Shown here: positions 45,628 through 54,785 of the stretch, piece after piece | Position numbering within the stretch: position 1 is the stretch's first letter | Layout: each line of letters opens with the position of its first letter | DNA from: an uncultured Lachnospira sp. | GTDB taxonomy: Bacteria; Bacillota; Clostridia; Lachnospirales; Lachnospiraceae | Assembly: GCA_944381165.1 (NCBI GenBank) | Contig: CALWKC010000002.1 | Location: forward strand, 1 to 64,000 | Direction of reading: 5' to 3' | Length of the DNA stretch: 64,000 nucleotides | Translations under genes and position numbers: made by a program | The notes under the pieces: model-generated | Seen by the model: the letters and a program-made list of their open reading frames with translations, nothing else | What the model was told of the DNA's origin: nothing | The model's database searches: none

Positions 45628-47402
45628 TGAAAAGAATATGGATGTACTTAAGACGATATAAGAGAGAATGTGTGTTAGCGCCTCTTTTTAAAATGCTGGA
45701 GGCTACGTTTGAATTATTTGTTCCGTTGGTCGTATCTTCGATTATTGATGTGGGTATTGCCGGTGAAGATAAAGGCTACATTGTAAAAATGTGTTTACTG
45801 CTTATAGCGCTTGCGGTTATAGGGCTGGTTTGCTCTATAACTGCACAGTATTTTTCGGCAAAAGCGGCTGTGGGCTGCGCAACACAGATGCGCCACCATT
45901 TGTTTTCTCATATTCAGAGTCTTTCTTTTTCGGAAATGGATACAATAGGAACATCTACACTTATAACGAGAATGACAAGTGACATAAATCAGGTGCAGAA
46001 CGGAGTCAACCTTGTGCTAAGATTGTTTTTGCGCTCGCCGTTTATAGTGTTGGGCGCCATGATTATGGCGTTCACGATTGATGTCCGGTCTGCGCTGGTA
46101 TTTGTTGCGGCGATACCGGTGCTTGCAGTAATCGTATTCGGGATTATGCTCTCTACACGGCCTCTGTATAAAAAGGTGCAGAGCGGGCTTGACAAAATTC
46201 TTGGCATTACAAGGGAGAATTTGACCGGAGTCCGTGTTATAAGAGCATTTAATAAAGAGGAAGATGAGGTTAAGCGTTTTAAGGCAGCCAACGAGGAGCT
46301 TAATCATCTTCAGAAGTTTGTCGGAAAAATTTCCGGGTTAATGAATCCCCTGACATATCTGGTTGTAAATATTGCCATTATAATACTTATCTGGATTGGG
46401 GCTCTCCGCGTTAATACAGGAGATTTGACACAGGGGCAGGTTGTGGCGCTCTATAACTATATGTCACAGATTTTGGTTGAGCTTATTAAACTTGCAAACC
46501 TTGTGATTAATATTACAAAGGCTCTTGCCTGTGCAAACAGAATAGACGGCGTTTTTGAGGTAAATTCAAGCATGCAGGACGGAAGCGTAATGTTTGGTGA
46601 GGATGACGGCGACACAGGAAATAATTCGGAAATTGCCGCACAGACGCCAAACGCAGAGAATGTCCCGGCGGTTGAATTCAGGAATGTGTCGCTCAGGTAT
46701 GCAGGCGGCGGTGAAGAGGCGCTTTCAAATGTCAGTTTTACGGCGATGCATGGCGAGACTGTTGGTGTTATCGGTGGTACAGGCTCGGGAAAATCATCGC
46801 TTGTCAACATGATTGCGCGTTTTTACGATGCCACAGGCGGAGAGGTTTTAATAAACGGAAGGAATATCAGGGAATATAATATAGAGTCTCTCAGAAACAG
46901 AGTCGCAGTTGTTTTGCAGAAAGCGCTTTTATTTAAGGGAACAATCCGCGAAAATATAAAGTGGGGAGATAAAAATGCCACAGATGAAGAGATAATGAAT
47001 GCTCTTGATATTTCACAGGCGAGAGAGTTTGTGGAAAAAAAGGACGGAAAGCTTGATGCATTTGTAGACCAGGGCGGAAAAAATCTGTCGGGCGGACAGC
47101 GCCAGCGTCTGACAATAGCGAGAGCCATTGTAAGAAAACCGGATATTCTGATACTTGACGACAGCGCGTCGGCTCTTGATTTTGCAACCGATGCGGCCCT
47201 CAGAAAATCTATTCGTGAAATGAGTCCGCCTCCTACGCTGTTTATAGTGTCGCAGAGAGCGGCGTCACTTATGCACGCGGATAAGATTATAGTGCTAGAC
47301 GACGGAGCGGTCGCGGGAATAGGAACTCACAATGAGCTGCTTGCAGGCTGTGAGGTTTATCAGGAGATTTATTATTCACAGTTTAAGAAGGAGGCAATTT
47401 AA
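45627..47402 (+). CDS. ABC exporter subunit 1 (degenerate ATP site)
   Basis: A 591-aa half-transporter: six membrane helices, then an ATPase domain. Walker A GGTGSGKSS, signature LSGGQRQR, Walker B ILDDSASALD, where Asp replaces the catalytic Glu. That change marks the non-hydrolysing site of heterodimeric exporters such as BmrCD. The partner follows immediately. It exports lipids or drugs; the substrate is unknown. Start and ldh stop overlap as TGATG. Confidence 0.92.
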   Translation: MKRIWMYLRRYKRECVLAPLFKMLEATFELFVPLVVSSIIDVGIAGEDKGYIVKMCLLLIALAVIGLVCSITAQYFSAKAAVGCATQMRHHLFSHIQSLSFSEMDTIGTSTLITRMTSDINQVQNGVNLVLRLFLRSPFIVLGAMIMAFTIDVRSALVFVAAIPVLAVIVFGIMLSTRPLYKKVQSGLDKILGITRENLTGVRVIRAFNKEEDEVKRFKAANEELNHLQKFVGKISGLMNPLTYLVVNIAIIILIWIGALRVNTGDLTQGQVVALYNYMSQILVELIKLANLVINITKALACANRIDGVFEVNSSMQDGSVMFGEDDGDTGNNSEIAAQTPNAENVPAVEFRNVSLRYAGGGEEALSNVSFTAMHGETVGVIGGTGSGKSSLVNMIARFYDATGGEVLINGRNIREYNIESLRNRVAVVLQKALLFKGTIRENIKWGDKNATDEEIMNALDISQAREFVEKKDGKLDAFVDQGGKNLSGGQRQRLTIARAIVRKPDILILDDSASALDFATDAALRKSIREMSPPPTLFIVSQRAASLMHADKIIVLDDGAVAGIGTHNELLAGCEVYQEIYYSQFKKEAI

Positions 47403-47403
47403 T

Positions 47404-49161
47404 ATGGCAGATAAAAAAGGCAAAAGAGTCTCCTCTGAAACAGTAAAAAAGGTTTTATACAGAATTAAGAGATATTGGGTGTTTTTGGTGCTTTCGGTCA
47501 TAATGGCTACAGTTACTGTTGCGTCGTCGCTCTATGTACCTATTCTTGTTGGAGATGCCATTGACTATATAATAGGGCCGTCGAATGTAGATTTTAAGGC
47601 GGTTGCAGGAGTGCTTGCGGGCATAGGAATTGTAATAGGAATTACGGCATTGTCGCAATGGATTATGAATATCTGCAACAACAAAATTACATACCACGTC
47701 ACGCGTGATATAAGGGATGAGGCGATAGAGAAAATAGAGCATCTTCCTCTCAGATATATTGACGGACATTCATACGGAGAAATTGTGAGCCGTGTCATAG
47801 CGGATGTAGACCAGTTTGCGGACGGGCTTTTGATGGGATTTACACAGTTTTTTTCGGGTGTGATGACTATTTTGGGAACACTGCTGTTTATGCTGTCTAT
47901 TGATGTAAAAATCACGCTGGTTGTAGTGGTTATAACACCTGTTTCCTTTTTGGTGGCAAGTTTTATTGCAAAAAAGACTTATAAGATGTTCAAACTTCAG
48001 TCAGAGACAAGAGGAGAGCAGACGGCTCTTATCGATGAGATGATTGGAGGGCAGAAGGTTGTAAGCGCGTACTGCCACGAGCGGGAGGCTGTAAATCAGT
48101 TTGACGAGATAAACGAAAGACTTCAGAAGTATTCGGTTAATGCCATATTTTTCTCGTCAATTACCAATCCGGCAACAAGGTTTGTCAACAGTCTGGTTTA
48201 TGCAGGTGTTGCCGTTACCGGAGCAATCACTGCTATTTACGGAGGAATTTCAGTCGGGCAGCTCTCGTGTTTTTTGAGCTATGCAAATCAGTATACAAAA
48301 CCGTTTAATGAGATTTCGGGAGTTATAACCGAACTGCAGAATGCTGTTGCGTGCGCGGCGAGAGTGTTTGAGCTGATAGAGGAGACGCCGGAGACGGCTG
48401 AGAGTGAAACGGCTGTTGAGCTTACCGAGGTTGACGGCAGAGTTGATTTGGACAAGGTATATTTTTCATATGTTCCGGACAAAAGGCTTATTGAGAATTT
48501 TAATCTGCATGTCAAGAAAGGTCAGAAAATTGCTATTGTCGGCCCTACAGGCTGCGGAAAAACTACAATAATAAACCTGCTTATGCGTTTTTATGATGTG
48601 AACAGCGGTGAGATTGCCGTGTCGGGAATCGATATAAGGGAAATGACCAGACGCTCGCTGCGCGCCGGATATGGAATGGTTTTACAGGATACATGGCTTA
48701 AAAGCGGAACTATTCGGGAGAATATTGTTATGGGAAAGCCTGATGCAACTGACGAGGAGGTAATCGCTGCGGCAAAGGCGTCATATGCTCATGGATTTAT
48801 AAAGCGTCTGCCAAACGGGTATGACACTGTGATAGGAGAGGACGGAGGGAGTTTGTCCCAGGGACAAAAGCAGCTCTTATGTATAACAAGGGTTATGCTT
48901 TGCCGCCCGCCAATGCTCATCCTTGATGAGGCAACTTCATCAATCGATACAAGAACTGAGATAAAAATTCAAAATGCTTTTAACAGACTTATGGAGGGAC
49001 GCACCAGTTTTATAGTTGCTCACAGACTTTCCACAATTCAGTCTGCTGACGTTATTCTTGTTATGAAAGACGGACATATAATAGAGCAGGGAAATCATGA
49101 GGAGCTTCTCGCCAAAAACGGATTTTATAAAAATTTGTATGAAAGTCAGTTTGCACAGTAG
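47404..49161 (+). CDS. ABC exporter subunit 2 (active ATP site)
   Basis: A 585-aa half-transporter with six membrane helices and ATPase domain: Walker A GPTGCGKTT, signature LSQGQKQLL, Walker B LILDEATSSID with catalytic Glu, and H-loop VAHRLST. Signature and Walker B complement those of subunit 1, so the pair forms one asymmetric exporter. ATG 47404 lies 9 nt after AAGGAGG; the frame extends upstream into the first gene without support. Confidence 0.92.
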   Translation: MADKKGKRVSSETVKKVLYRIKRYWVFLVLSVIMATVTVASSLYVPILVGDAIDYIIGPSNVDFKAVAGVLAGIGIVIGITALSQWIMNICNNKITYHVTRDIRDEAIEKIEHLPLRYIDGHSYGEIVSRVIADVDQFADGLLMGFTQFFSGVMTILGTLLFMLSIDVKITLVVVVITPVSFLVASFIAKKTYKMFKLQSETRGEQTALIDEMIGGQKVVSAYCHEREAVNQFDEINERLQKYSVNAIFFSSITNPATRFVNSLVYAGVAVTGAITAIYGGISVGQLSCFLSYANQYTKPFNEISGVITELQNAVACAARVFELIEETPETAESETAVELTEVDGRVDLDKVYFSYVPDKRLIENFNLHVKKGQKIAIVGPTGCGKTTIINLLMRFYDVNSGEIAVSGIDIREMTRRSLRAGYGMVLQDTWLKSGTIRENIVMGKPDATDEEVIAAAKASYAHGFIKRLPNGYDTVIGEDGGSLSQGQKQLLCITRVMLCRPPMLILDEATSSIDTRTEIKIQNAFNRLMEGRTSFIVAHRLSTIQSADVILVMKDGHIIEQGNHEELLAKNGFYKNLYESQFAQ

Positions 49162-49285
49162 TATAAAATTGAATTTTGGTGCATAATAGAGGTAGCAGAA
49201 AAGCTTCAGGCAAATATGCTGCTGCGGGAGCTTTCACGGGGAGCGCCGACAGCAGAAATAAAATTTTGAAGGGCAGGGATTAAAA

Positions 49286-49480
49286 ATGGCAATGATAAAT
49301 AAACAAAAGGTATTAAACGGGGTTGGGAAGGCTGTTGACGCGGCGAATAATGCAGCCGATAAGGCTGTTACGTTTGCAAAGGAAAAAGAGCTTGACAAAA
49401 AGGCCAAGAATATGGCAAAAAATCTCGGAGACGGAATAAAATCCGCCGGGGAATCTATCGAAAACCTTTTTAAAAATTAA
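49286..49480 (+). CDS. Small amphipathic helical protein
   Basis: A 64-aa Lys/Ala-rich protein, all helix by composition (NAADKAVTFAKEKELDKKAK), with no Trp, Cys or membrane segment. GAAGGGCAGGG lies before the ATG. No family recognised. The composition recalls late-embryogenesis-type or DNA-compacting stress proteins. Coding status rests on the ribosome-binding site and the biased composition. Confidence 0.6.
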   Translation: MAMINKQKVLNGVGKAVDAANNAADKAVTFAKEKELDKKAKNMAKNLGDGIKSAGESIENLFKN

Positions 49481-49534
49481 TTTGTTTTCTGTTGCGTAAA
49501 TTTAGAGACCGAAATTTAATTATCAGCAAAAATT

Positions 49535-49557
49535 TGAGGTCGCAGTTTGCGACCTCA
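49535..49557 (-). terminator. Terminator of the MATE gene
   Basis: TGAGGTCGCA pairs with TGCGACCTCA around a short loop. On the minus strand the stem is followed by AAATTTTT. It lies 17 bp past the MATE stop and can also end the plus-strand small gene. Confidence 0.75.
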
Positions 49558-49574
49558 TAATAATCTTAACAATT

Positions 49575-50954
49575 TTAGGCTTTTTGTGACTCTGCGGATA
49601 TACTCCTCAGAGCTTTTTTAAATTCAAATATGAACAGCACAGCCGTGAAACTTACTGCGAGAAAATCAGCAATAGGCTCTGCCATGTATACTGCGTTTGT
49701 CTTATCGGCTGTAACTATGTTAGGCATAATGTAGATAAGCGGAAGCAGAAGTACAAATTTTCTCATAACTGCAACAATAATTGAATCTACTGCTTTTCCG
49801 AGCGCTGTAAAGGTCATCTGACATGCCATTTGTATGCCGAATAAAAACATTGAGCCCATGTAAATTCTAAGGGCATTCTTAGTGAAATTTAAAAGCTCTG
49901 TGTCTGATGTAAACATCATTGCAAAGCCCTGCGGGAAAATCATGACAAACAGCCACAGAAGGACAGAGTAGGTAAGACTTGCCTTTAACAGCAGCTTGTA
50001 TGCGCTGCTGACGCGCTGTTTGTTCCTGGCTCCGTAATTATAGCTGATAATAGGCTGTGCACCCTGTCCGAGACCCTGAAGCGGAAGCATTGCAAACTGC
50101 ATTACGCTTGTCAGTATTGTCATTGCTCCGACTGCAATATCGCCTCCGTATTTTAAGAGAGAGGAGTTAAAGCACACGGAAATAACACTTTCGCTTGCCT
50201 GCATGACAAATGTAGAGGAGCCCAGCGCAAGAGTCGGAAGTATAATTTTTGCAGATAATCTCATGTTCTCTCTTCGTATTCTGAGAAGTGTTTTTTTGCC
50301 GAAGAGGAAAGCAAGCACCCAAATGCATGAGAATGCCTGTGAGATAATAGTAGCTAAAGCGGCACCACTCACACCCATATTAAAACCGAAAATAAATATA
50401 GGGTCCAGAATAATATTTGCTACGGCGCCTATGAGTACGGACAGCATACCTGTCTTTGCAAAGCCCTGCGCCGTGATAAAAGCGTTCATACCCAGAGTGA
50501 GCTGAACAAATATAGTTCCGAGAGCATAAATATTCATATAATCAAGCGCGTATTGAATTGTATTTTCACTGGCGCCGAATGCCATGAGAAAACTGCGGTT
50601 TCCAACAAGCAGAACTGCCGTCAGGACTACAGAAATAATTATTTGAAGCACAAAACAGTTTCCGAGATTTTTTTCAGCGGATTTGTAGTCGCCCTGTCCC
50701 ATAGAAATAGATGCGCGCGGAGCGCCGCCGTTTCCTACAAGAGCTGCGAAAGCAGATACAATCATTATAATCGGCATACACACGCCGACTCCGGTCAGAG
50801 CCAATGCCCCGACATCTTTTATATGTCCTATATACATTCTGTCAACAATATTATAGAGCATATTGATAATCTGTGCGGTTACAGTAGGCAGCGCAAGTCT
50901 TAACAACAGTTTTCCTATTGGGTCTTTTCCCAAAAAGTCTTTTTTATCGTCCAT
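49575..50954 (-). CDS. MATE-family multidrug exporter
   Basis: A 459-aa protein with twelve predicted membrane helices. It begins DPIGKLLLRLALPTVTAQII, shows the RMYIGHI loop between helices 1 and 2, and internal GGAPRASISMGQG and LPLQGLGQGAQPIISYNYGA motifs of the NorM/MepA/DinF branch. It exports cationic compounds against Na+ or H+. AGGAG precedes the start. It is divergent from the SirTM gene. Confidence 0.92.
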   Translation of the reverse strand: MDDKKDFLGKDPIGKLLLRLALPTVTAQIINMLYNIVDRMYIGHIKDVGALALTGVGVCMPIIMIVSAFAALVGNGGAPRASISMGQGDYKSAEKNLGNCFVLQIIISVVLTAVLLVGNRSFLMAFGASENTIQYALDYMNIYALGTIFVQLTLGMNAFITAQGFAKTGMLSVLIGAVANIILDPIFIFGFNMGVSGAALATIISQAFSCIWVLAFLFGKKTLLRIRRENMRLSAKIILPTLALGSSTFVMQASESVISVCFNSSLLKYGGDIAVGAMTILTSVMQFAMLPLQGLGQGAQPIISYNYGARNKQRVSSAYKLLLKASLTYSVLLWLFVMIFPQGFAMMFTSDTELLNFTKNALRIYMGSMFLFGIQMACQMTFTALGKAVDSIIVAVMRKFVLLLPLIYIMPNIVTADKTNAVYMAEPIADFLAVSFTAVLFIFEFKKALRSISAESQKA

Positions 50955-50998
50955 ATTGCTTTCTCCTGTATTTAATTATTATAAATGTACAAATAATT

Positions 50999-51027
50999 AT
51001 TATATGACAGTTTTTTTAAATGTTCAA
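50999..51027 (-). promoter_or_regulatory. MATE gene promoter
   Basis: On the minus strand TTGAAC (-35) and TATAAT (-10) are 17 bp apart, 45 nt upstream of the MATE start. Confidence 0.7.
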
Positions 51028-51065
51028 GCGTTAAGGATTTGATATTGCTTTATAACTGTAAAAAA

Positions 51066-51130
51066 GATGTAACTATTGACATTACAACAAATTTGAGTTA
51101 TATTTATGATGTAACAAAAAGAATTACAAC
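51066..51130 (+). promoter_or_regulatory. SirTM-macro promoter with duplicated 23-bp operator
   Basis: TTGACA (51076-51081) and TATATT (51099-51104) are 17 bp apart. Two 23-bp sites of form GATGTAAC-N7-ATTACAAC lie at 51066-51088 (over the -35 box) and 51108-51130 (over the probable start of transcription). Each is an imperfect palindrome, and the centres are 42 bp apart, about four helical turns. This is the layout of a repressor that binds two sites cooperatively. The regulator is unknown and not encoded alongside. Confidence 0.75.
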
Positions 51131-51204
51131 ATAAACGCAAATAAGATTAATAGTTTAAATCAGAGCTGTGTGCGCAGGACAGAAGTATATGGAGGCGATA
51201 GATA

Positions 51205-52188
51205 ATGATAGGTATAGGAAAAATAAAGCCTGAAAAAATCAGAAAAGAAAAAACAGATTGGAATCAGTTTCTTTGCGGAACTCCGGCAAAGGACTATATT
51301 TTTCAAAATACTCCTTATGAAGAACAGATAAAAAATGCTGCTGAACTTATAAGGGAAGCCGATTTTATTCTTATTGGAGCAGGAGCAGGAGCGTCGTCTG
51401 CAGCAGGGCTTATGTACAGCGGAAAAAGGTTTACGGATAATTTTGCGGAATTTATCGATAAATATGGCGCGGCGAATATGAGGGATATGTATTCGGCAGG
51501 ATTTTACCCGTTTCCAACGGAGGAAGCAAAATGGGGCTATTGGTCAAAACACAGTATGATTAACCGAATTCTGCCGCCGGCGCTGCCTCTTTACAGGCAG
51601 CTTTATGAACTGGTTAAAGACAAGGATTATTTTGTTATTACAACAAATGTGGATCACCAGTTTTACAAGGCGGGCTTTGCGTCTGACCGTATTTTTGCAA
51701 CTCAGGGCGACTATGGGCTTATTCAGTGTGAAAAGGGCTGTCATCAAAAGACTTATGACGCGCAGGAGATGTTTCGCCAAATGGATACGGAGAGAAAGGA
51801 TTGTCTTGTGCCGTCATATCTCGTGCCGAAGTGTCCCGTGTGCGGAGGAAACATGGCGATGAATTTGAGATGCGACGGATATTTTGTAGAGGATGAAAGC
51901 TGGCACAGTGCAGCGGAGAGCTACGGCGAGTTTCTTCAGAACATGAAAGGGAAAAAAGGAGTGCTGCTTGAGCTTGGGGTTGGGTTTAACACTCCTGTTA
52001 TTATCCGCTTTCCTTTTGAAAAAATGGCGCGTGGAAATAAAGATTTGTCGCTCATACGCCTGAATTTGAACGAGGCTGTTGTTCCGGCGGGTCTTAATGA
52101 GCGGGCAGTCGGAATAAATTGTGATATGGCAGAGGCAGTATCGGATTTATGCGATATTACACGGTCTGAGGAGGGAAAAAGTCTATGA
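51205..52188 (+). CDS. Class M sirtuin (SirTM), protein ADP-ribosyltransferase type
   Basis: A 327-aa Sir2-fold protein. The NAD site reads GAGAGASSAAGL, then TTNVDHQF. Where ordinary sirtuins have catalytic His-Gly, this has TQGD with Q167, the hallmark of class M sirtuins, which ADP-ribosylate proteins rather than deacetylate. Zinc-ribbon cysteines are C175, C179, C210 and C213. In staphylococci and streptococci SirTM modifies a lipoylated GcvH-like protein and is reversed by its linked macrodomain. Here the macrodomain gene overlaps by 4 bp, but GcvH-L and lipoate ligase genes are not adjacent. Confidence 0.88.
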   Translation: MIGIGKIKPEKIRKEKTDWNQFLCGTPAKDYIFQNTPYEEQIKNAAELIREADFILIGAGAGASSAAGLMYSGKRFTDNFAEFIDKYGAANMRDMYSAGFYPFPTEEAKWGYWSKHSMINRILPPALPLYRQLYELVKDKDYFVITTNVDHQFYKAGFASDRIFATQGDYGLIQCEKGCHQKTYDAQEMFRQMDTERKDCLVPSYLVPKCPVCGGNMAMNLRCDGYFVEDESWHSAAESYGEFLQNMKGKKGVLLELGVGFNTPVIIRFPFEKMARGNKDLSLIRLNLNEAVVPAGLNERAVGINCDMAEAVSDLCDITRSEEGKSL

Positions 52189-52958
52189 AGCACAGTGAGA
52201 AAAGATTATTTTTAATAAATGAACTGATGCGGGAGAATGGCATGTACCGGACTGTTGAGATACCGTCGTCTTCTGACGGGCAGAAGAGACTGCTTCGCAG
52301 CCTGATGAACATACGTCCTCCAAAACCTGTCTCAGACAGCTTTTTAAGTGTTCAAGACGAATATTTACAGGAGGAAATGTCAAAAAAGAAAATTGTCGCA
52401 GCTGAGGAACTGACACCTGTTAAAAAGGGGATTTATCTGTGGCAGGGAGATATTACAACGCTGAGAGCTGATGCGATTGTAAACGCCGCAAATTCTAAAC
52501 TTTTGGGTTGTTTTGTGCCTTGCCATGGCTGTATAGACAATGCCATTCACAGCGCTGCGGGTATTCAGCTTCGTCTGGCGTGTGACGAGCTGATGTCAGA
52601 GCAGGGATATGACGAGCCCGCGGGTACCGCTAAAATTACGCCTGCGTATAATCTGCCTTCCGGATATGTTATTCATACTGTGGGACCGATTGTGTACGGA
52701 CGTCTTACGGAAAAACATTGCAGGCAGCTTGAGGACTGCTATAAGGCATGCCTTGAACTTGCTGCCGATAACGGACTTAAAAGCGTTGCTTTTTGCTGTA
52801 TCTCCACAGGAGAGTTTCATTTTCCTCAGAAAAAAGCCGCCGAGATAGCCGTGCATACAGTTTCTGAATTTATGAAGTCAGACTCACGAATAGAAAAAGT
52901 GATATTTAATGTGTTTAAGCAGGAGGATTATGAAATTTATAAAGGACTGCTTGCCTGA
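52185..52958 (+). CDS. SirTM-linked zinc macrodomain ADP-ribosylhydrolase
   Basis: A 257-aa protein. About 75 N-terminal residues precede a macrodomain: GDITTLRADAIVNAANSKLL, then CFVPCHGCIDNAIHSAAG with the Cys/His zinc-binding insert typical of the SirTM-linked class, then GTAKITPAYNLPSGYVIHTVG and CCISTGEFHFP. It should remove the ADP-ribose that the upstream SirTM attaches. Start ATG overlaps the SirTM stop (ATGA). After its stop there is a ~70-bp gap to the serine-dehydratase promoter. Confidence 0.9.
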   Translation: MKHSEKRLFLINELMRENGMYRTVEIPSSSDGQKRLLRSLMNIRPPKPVSDSFLSVQDEYLQEEMSKKKIVAAEELTPVKKGIYLWQGDITTLRADAIVNAANSKLLGCFVPCHGCIDNAIHSAAGIQLRLACDELMSEQGYDEPAGTAKITPAYNLPSGYVIHTVGPIVYGRLTEKHCRQLEDCYKACLELAADNGLKSVAFCCISTGEFHFPQKKAAEIAVHTVSEFMKSDSRIEKVIFNVFKQEDYEIYKGLLA

Positions 52959-53034
52959 AAATTCAGATAATTATTATTAATTGCAATCTGTTTGCTCCTT
53001 AAGAAAATTAAGTTAAATCCGCTGAAGAATATAT

Positions 53035-53063
53035 TTGACACATCGGGGAAAGATAATTATAAT
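53035..53063 (+). promoter_or_regulatory. Consensus sigma-A promoter of the serine dehydratase operon
   Basis: Perfect TTGACA (53035-53040), 17-bp spacer, perfect TATAAT (53058-53063). Transcription should begin near 53070, leaving an ~80-nt leader. Confidence 0.85.
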
Positions 53064-53091
53064 AAGCCCCGTAAATATTATTTTTTTAAGC

Positions 53092-53125
53092 AAAGGCGCT
53101 TATATCTATGGATATAGGCGCCTTT
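53092..53125 (+). promoter_or_regulatory. 15-bp leader hairpin upstream of sdaAB
   Basis: AAAGGCGC, U and UAUAUC (53092-53106) pair with GAUAUA, G and GCGCCUUU (53111-53125), an unbroken 15-bp stem with one U-G pair and a four-base loop. It is followed by TATGTTTATATGG, a weak T-rich stretch, then the ribosome-binding site. It may be an attenuator or transcript stabiliser. Confidence 0.65.
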
Positions 53126-53149
53126 ATGTTTATATGGAGAAAACGGAAA

Positions 53150-53812
53150 ATGAATATTTTTGATATTATCGGACCCGTAATGGTTGGTCCATCAAGCTCG
53201 CACACGGCAGGAGCCGCAAAAATAGGTTATATTTCAAGAAAACTTATGGGGGAAGAAATTGTTAAAGCTGAAATACTTCTGTACGGATCTTTTCTCGCCA
53301 CAGGTAAAGGGCACGGAACCAGAATGGCGCTTGTTGCGGGGCTTATGGGAATGAAGCCGGATGATTGCAGAATACCGGAAAGTCTTAATATTGCGAAGCG
53401 GCGCGGAATGGAGGTTATTTTCGGGGAGTCTGATTTAAAGGAGGCTCATCCTAACACGGCACAGCTCAAGCTCACCGGGGTGACGGGAAGAAAGCTTGAG
53501 GTTGTGGGTGAATCACTTGGAGGCTCGCGTATTAATATAGCAAAAATCGACGGGATAGAGACTAATTTTTCAGGAGATTATCCGACGCTTGTTGTTCACA
53601 ATATTGACCAGCCGGGGCATGTGTCTGAGGTTACGGCTATGCTTGCCCATAAGTCGGTAAATATAGCCGCAATGCAGCTTTACCGCTCAAACAGAGGCGG
53701 AGATGCAGTTATGGTTATAGAGTGCGACCAGGAAGTGCCGCCGGAAGGCATAAAATGGCTTGAGAAGGCGGAGGGCGTTGTAAAGGTGACATATCTGAGT
53801 TTGGAGGATTAA
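53150..53812 (+). CDS. sdaAB: L-serine dehydratase beta subunit
   Basis: A ~220-aa protein. It starts MNIFDIIGPVMVGPSSSHTA, the typical beginning of this subunit, and ends with an ACT domain (VVHNIDQPGHVSEVTAMLAH). Together with the alpha subunit it deaminates L-serine to pyruvate with a [4Fe-4S] cluster. ATG 53150 is chosen because the earlier in-frame ATG at 53108 lies in the loop of the leader hairpin. It lies 2 bp before sdaAA. Confidence 0.92.
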   Translation: MNIFDIIGPVMVGPSSSHTAGAAKIGYISRKLMGEEIVKAEILLYGSFLATGKGHGTRMALVAGLMGMKPDDCRIPESLNIAKRRGMEVIFGESDLKEAHPNTAQLKLTGVTGRKLEVVGESLGGSRINIAKIDGIETNFSGDYPTLVVHNIDQPGHVSEVTAMLAHKSVNIAAMQLYRSNRGGDAVMVIECDQEVPPEGIKWLEKAEGVVKVTYLSLED

Positions 53813-53813
53813 T

Positions 53814-54683
53814 ATGATTGTTTATAATACAGTTGAAGATATTGTCAGGATTTGCAGGGAAAACAATATGTTGTTCTGGCAGGTGATAATGAGAGCGGAC
53901 GCGCAGGAGCGCATGGTTTCCGAGGATATATCGTTTGCGGCGATGAGGGAAATGTACAGGGCGATGAAAAGAGCGGATTCTGAGTATGACAAAAATTTAA
54001 AATCTCCGAGCGGTCTCTCAGGAGGAGACGGGGAAAAAATGAGAATATTTAACAGCACCGGGAATAATCTGTGCGGCGCTTTTATGGGACTTGCTATGGA
54101 AAAGGCGATAAAAATGGGCGAGTCTAACGCCTGCATGAAGAGGATTGTTGCTGCTCCGACAGCGGGAGCATGCGGAGTTATCCCTGCGGTGTTTCTGTCA
54201 TATGAGACATGTTTTAACGCTCCCGAGGATAAAATGGTAGAGGCAATGTTTATAACTGCCGGCATAGGTGCTGTTATCGCAAAAAATGCGAGCATAGCCG
54301 GAGCGTCAGGCGGCTGTCAGGCGGAAATAGGCTCCGCGAGTTCAATGGCGGCGGCAGGTCTGGCGTATCTTCAGGGTGGAGATGCAGAGTGTATTGCGCA
54401 TGCAATGGCGTTTGCGCTTAAAAACATGCTGGGACTTACCTGTGACCCGGTGTGCGGACTGGTAGAGGTGCCGTGTATCAAGAGAAATTCTGCGGGTGCA
54501 GTGAATGCCATTTCATCTGCTCAAATGGCAATGGCGGGAATAAGAAGCGCAATAACGCCTGATGAGGTTATCGACAGCATGCGTCGTATAGGAAACGCCA
54601 TGCCGTCGTGCCTGAAAGAGACGGGAGAAGGCGGGCTTGCCATAACACCGTCAGCTCAGAGAATAAAAGAAACATTGCAGTGA
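53814..54683 (+). CDS. sdaAA: L-serine dehydratase alpha subunit
   Basis: A 289-aa protein with the iron-sulfur region APTAGACGVIPAVF, ASGGCQAEIGSASSMAA, and TCDPVCGLVEVPCIKRN carrying the conserved cysteines. It converts L-serine to pyruvate and ammonia, and is oxygen-sensitive as expected for an anaerobe. Directly downstream of the beta subunit. Confidence 0.93.
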   Translation: MIVYNTVEDIVRICRENNMLFWQVIMRADAQERMVSEDISFAAMREMYRAMKRADSEYDKNLKSPSGLSGGDGEKMRIFNSTGNNLCGAFMGLAMEKAIKMGESNACMKRIVAAPTAGACGVIPAVFLSYETCFNAPEDKMVEAMFITAGIGAVIAKNASIAGASGGCQAEIGSASSMAAAGLAYLQGGDAECIAHAMAFALKNMLGLTCDPVCGLVEVPCIKRNSAGAVNAISSAQMAMAGIRSAITPDEVIDSMRRIGNAMPSCLKETGEGGLAITPSAQRIKETLQ

Positions 54684-54785
54684 TGCAGCCGGTTGATTAA
54701 TCCGCATAAAAACGCTATAATTAATATACTATTTTGACGGCATAATTTTGTATGGCGAAATTGTGTTTATAAGGACGGATTAATC

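Noticed and set aside
51066-51130. GlnR/TnrA boxes
   Set aside because: That consensus is TGTNA-N7-TNACA (17 bp); both sites here have a 9-bp spacer between TGTAA and TTACA.
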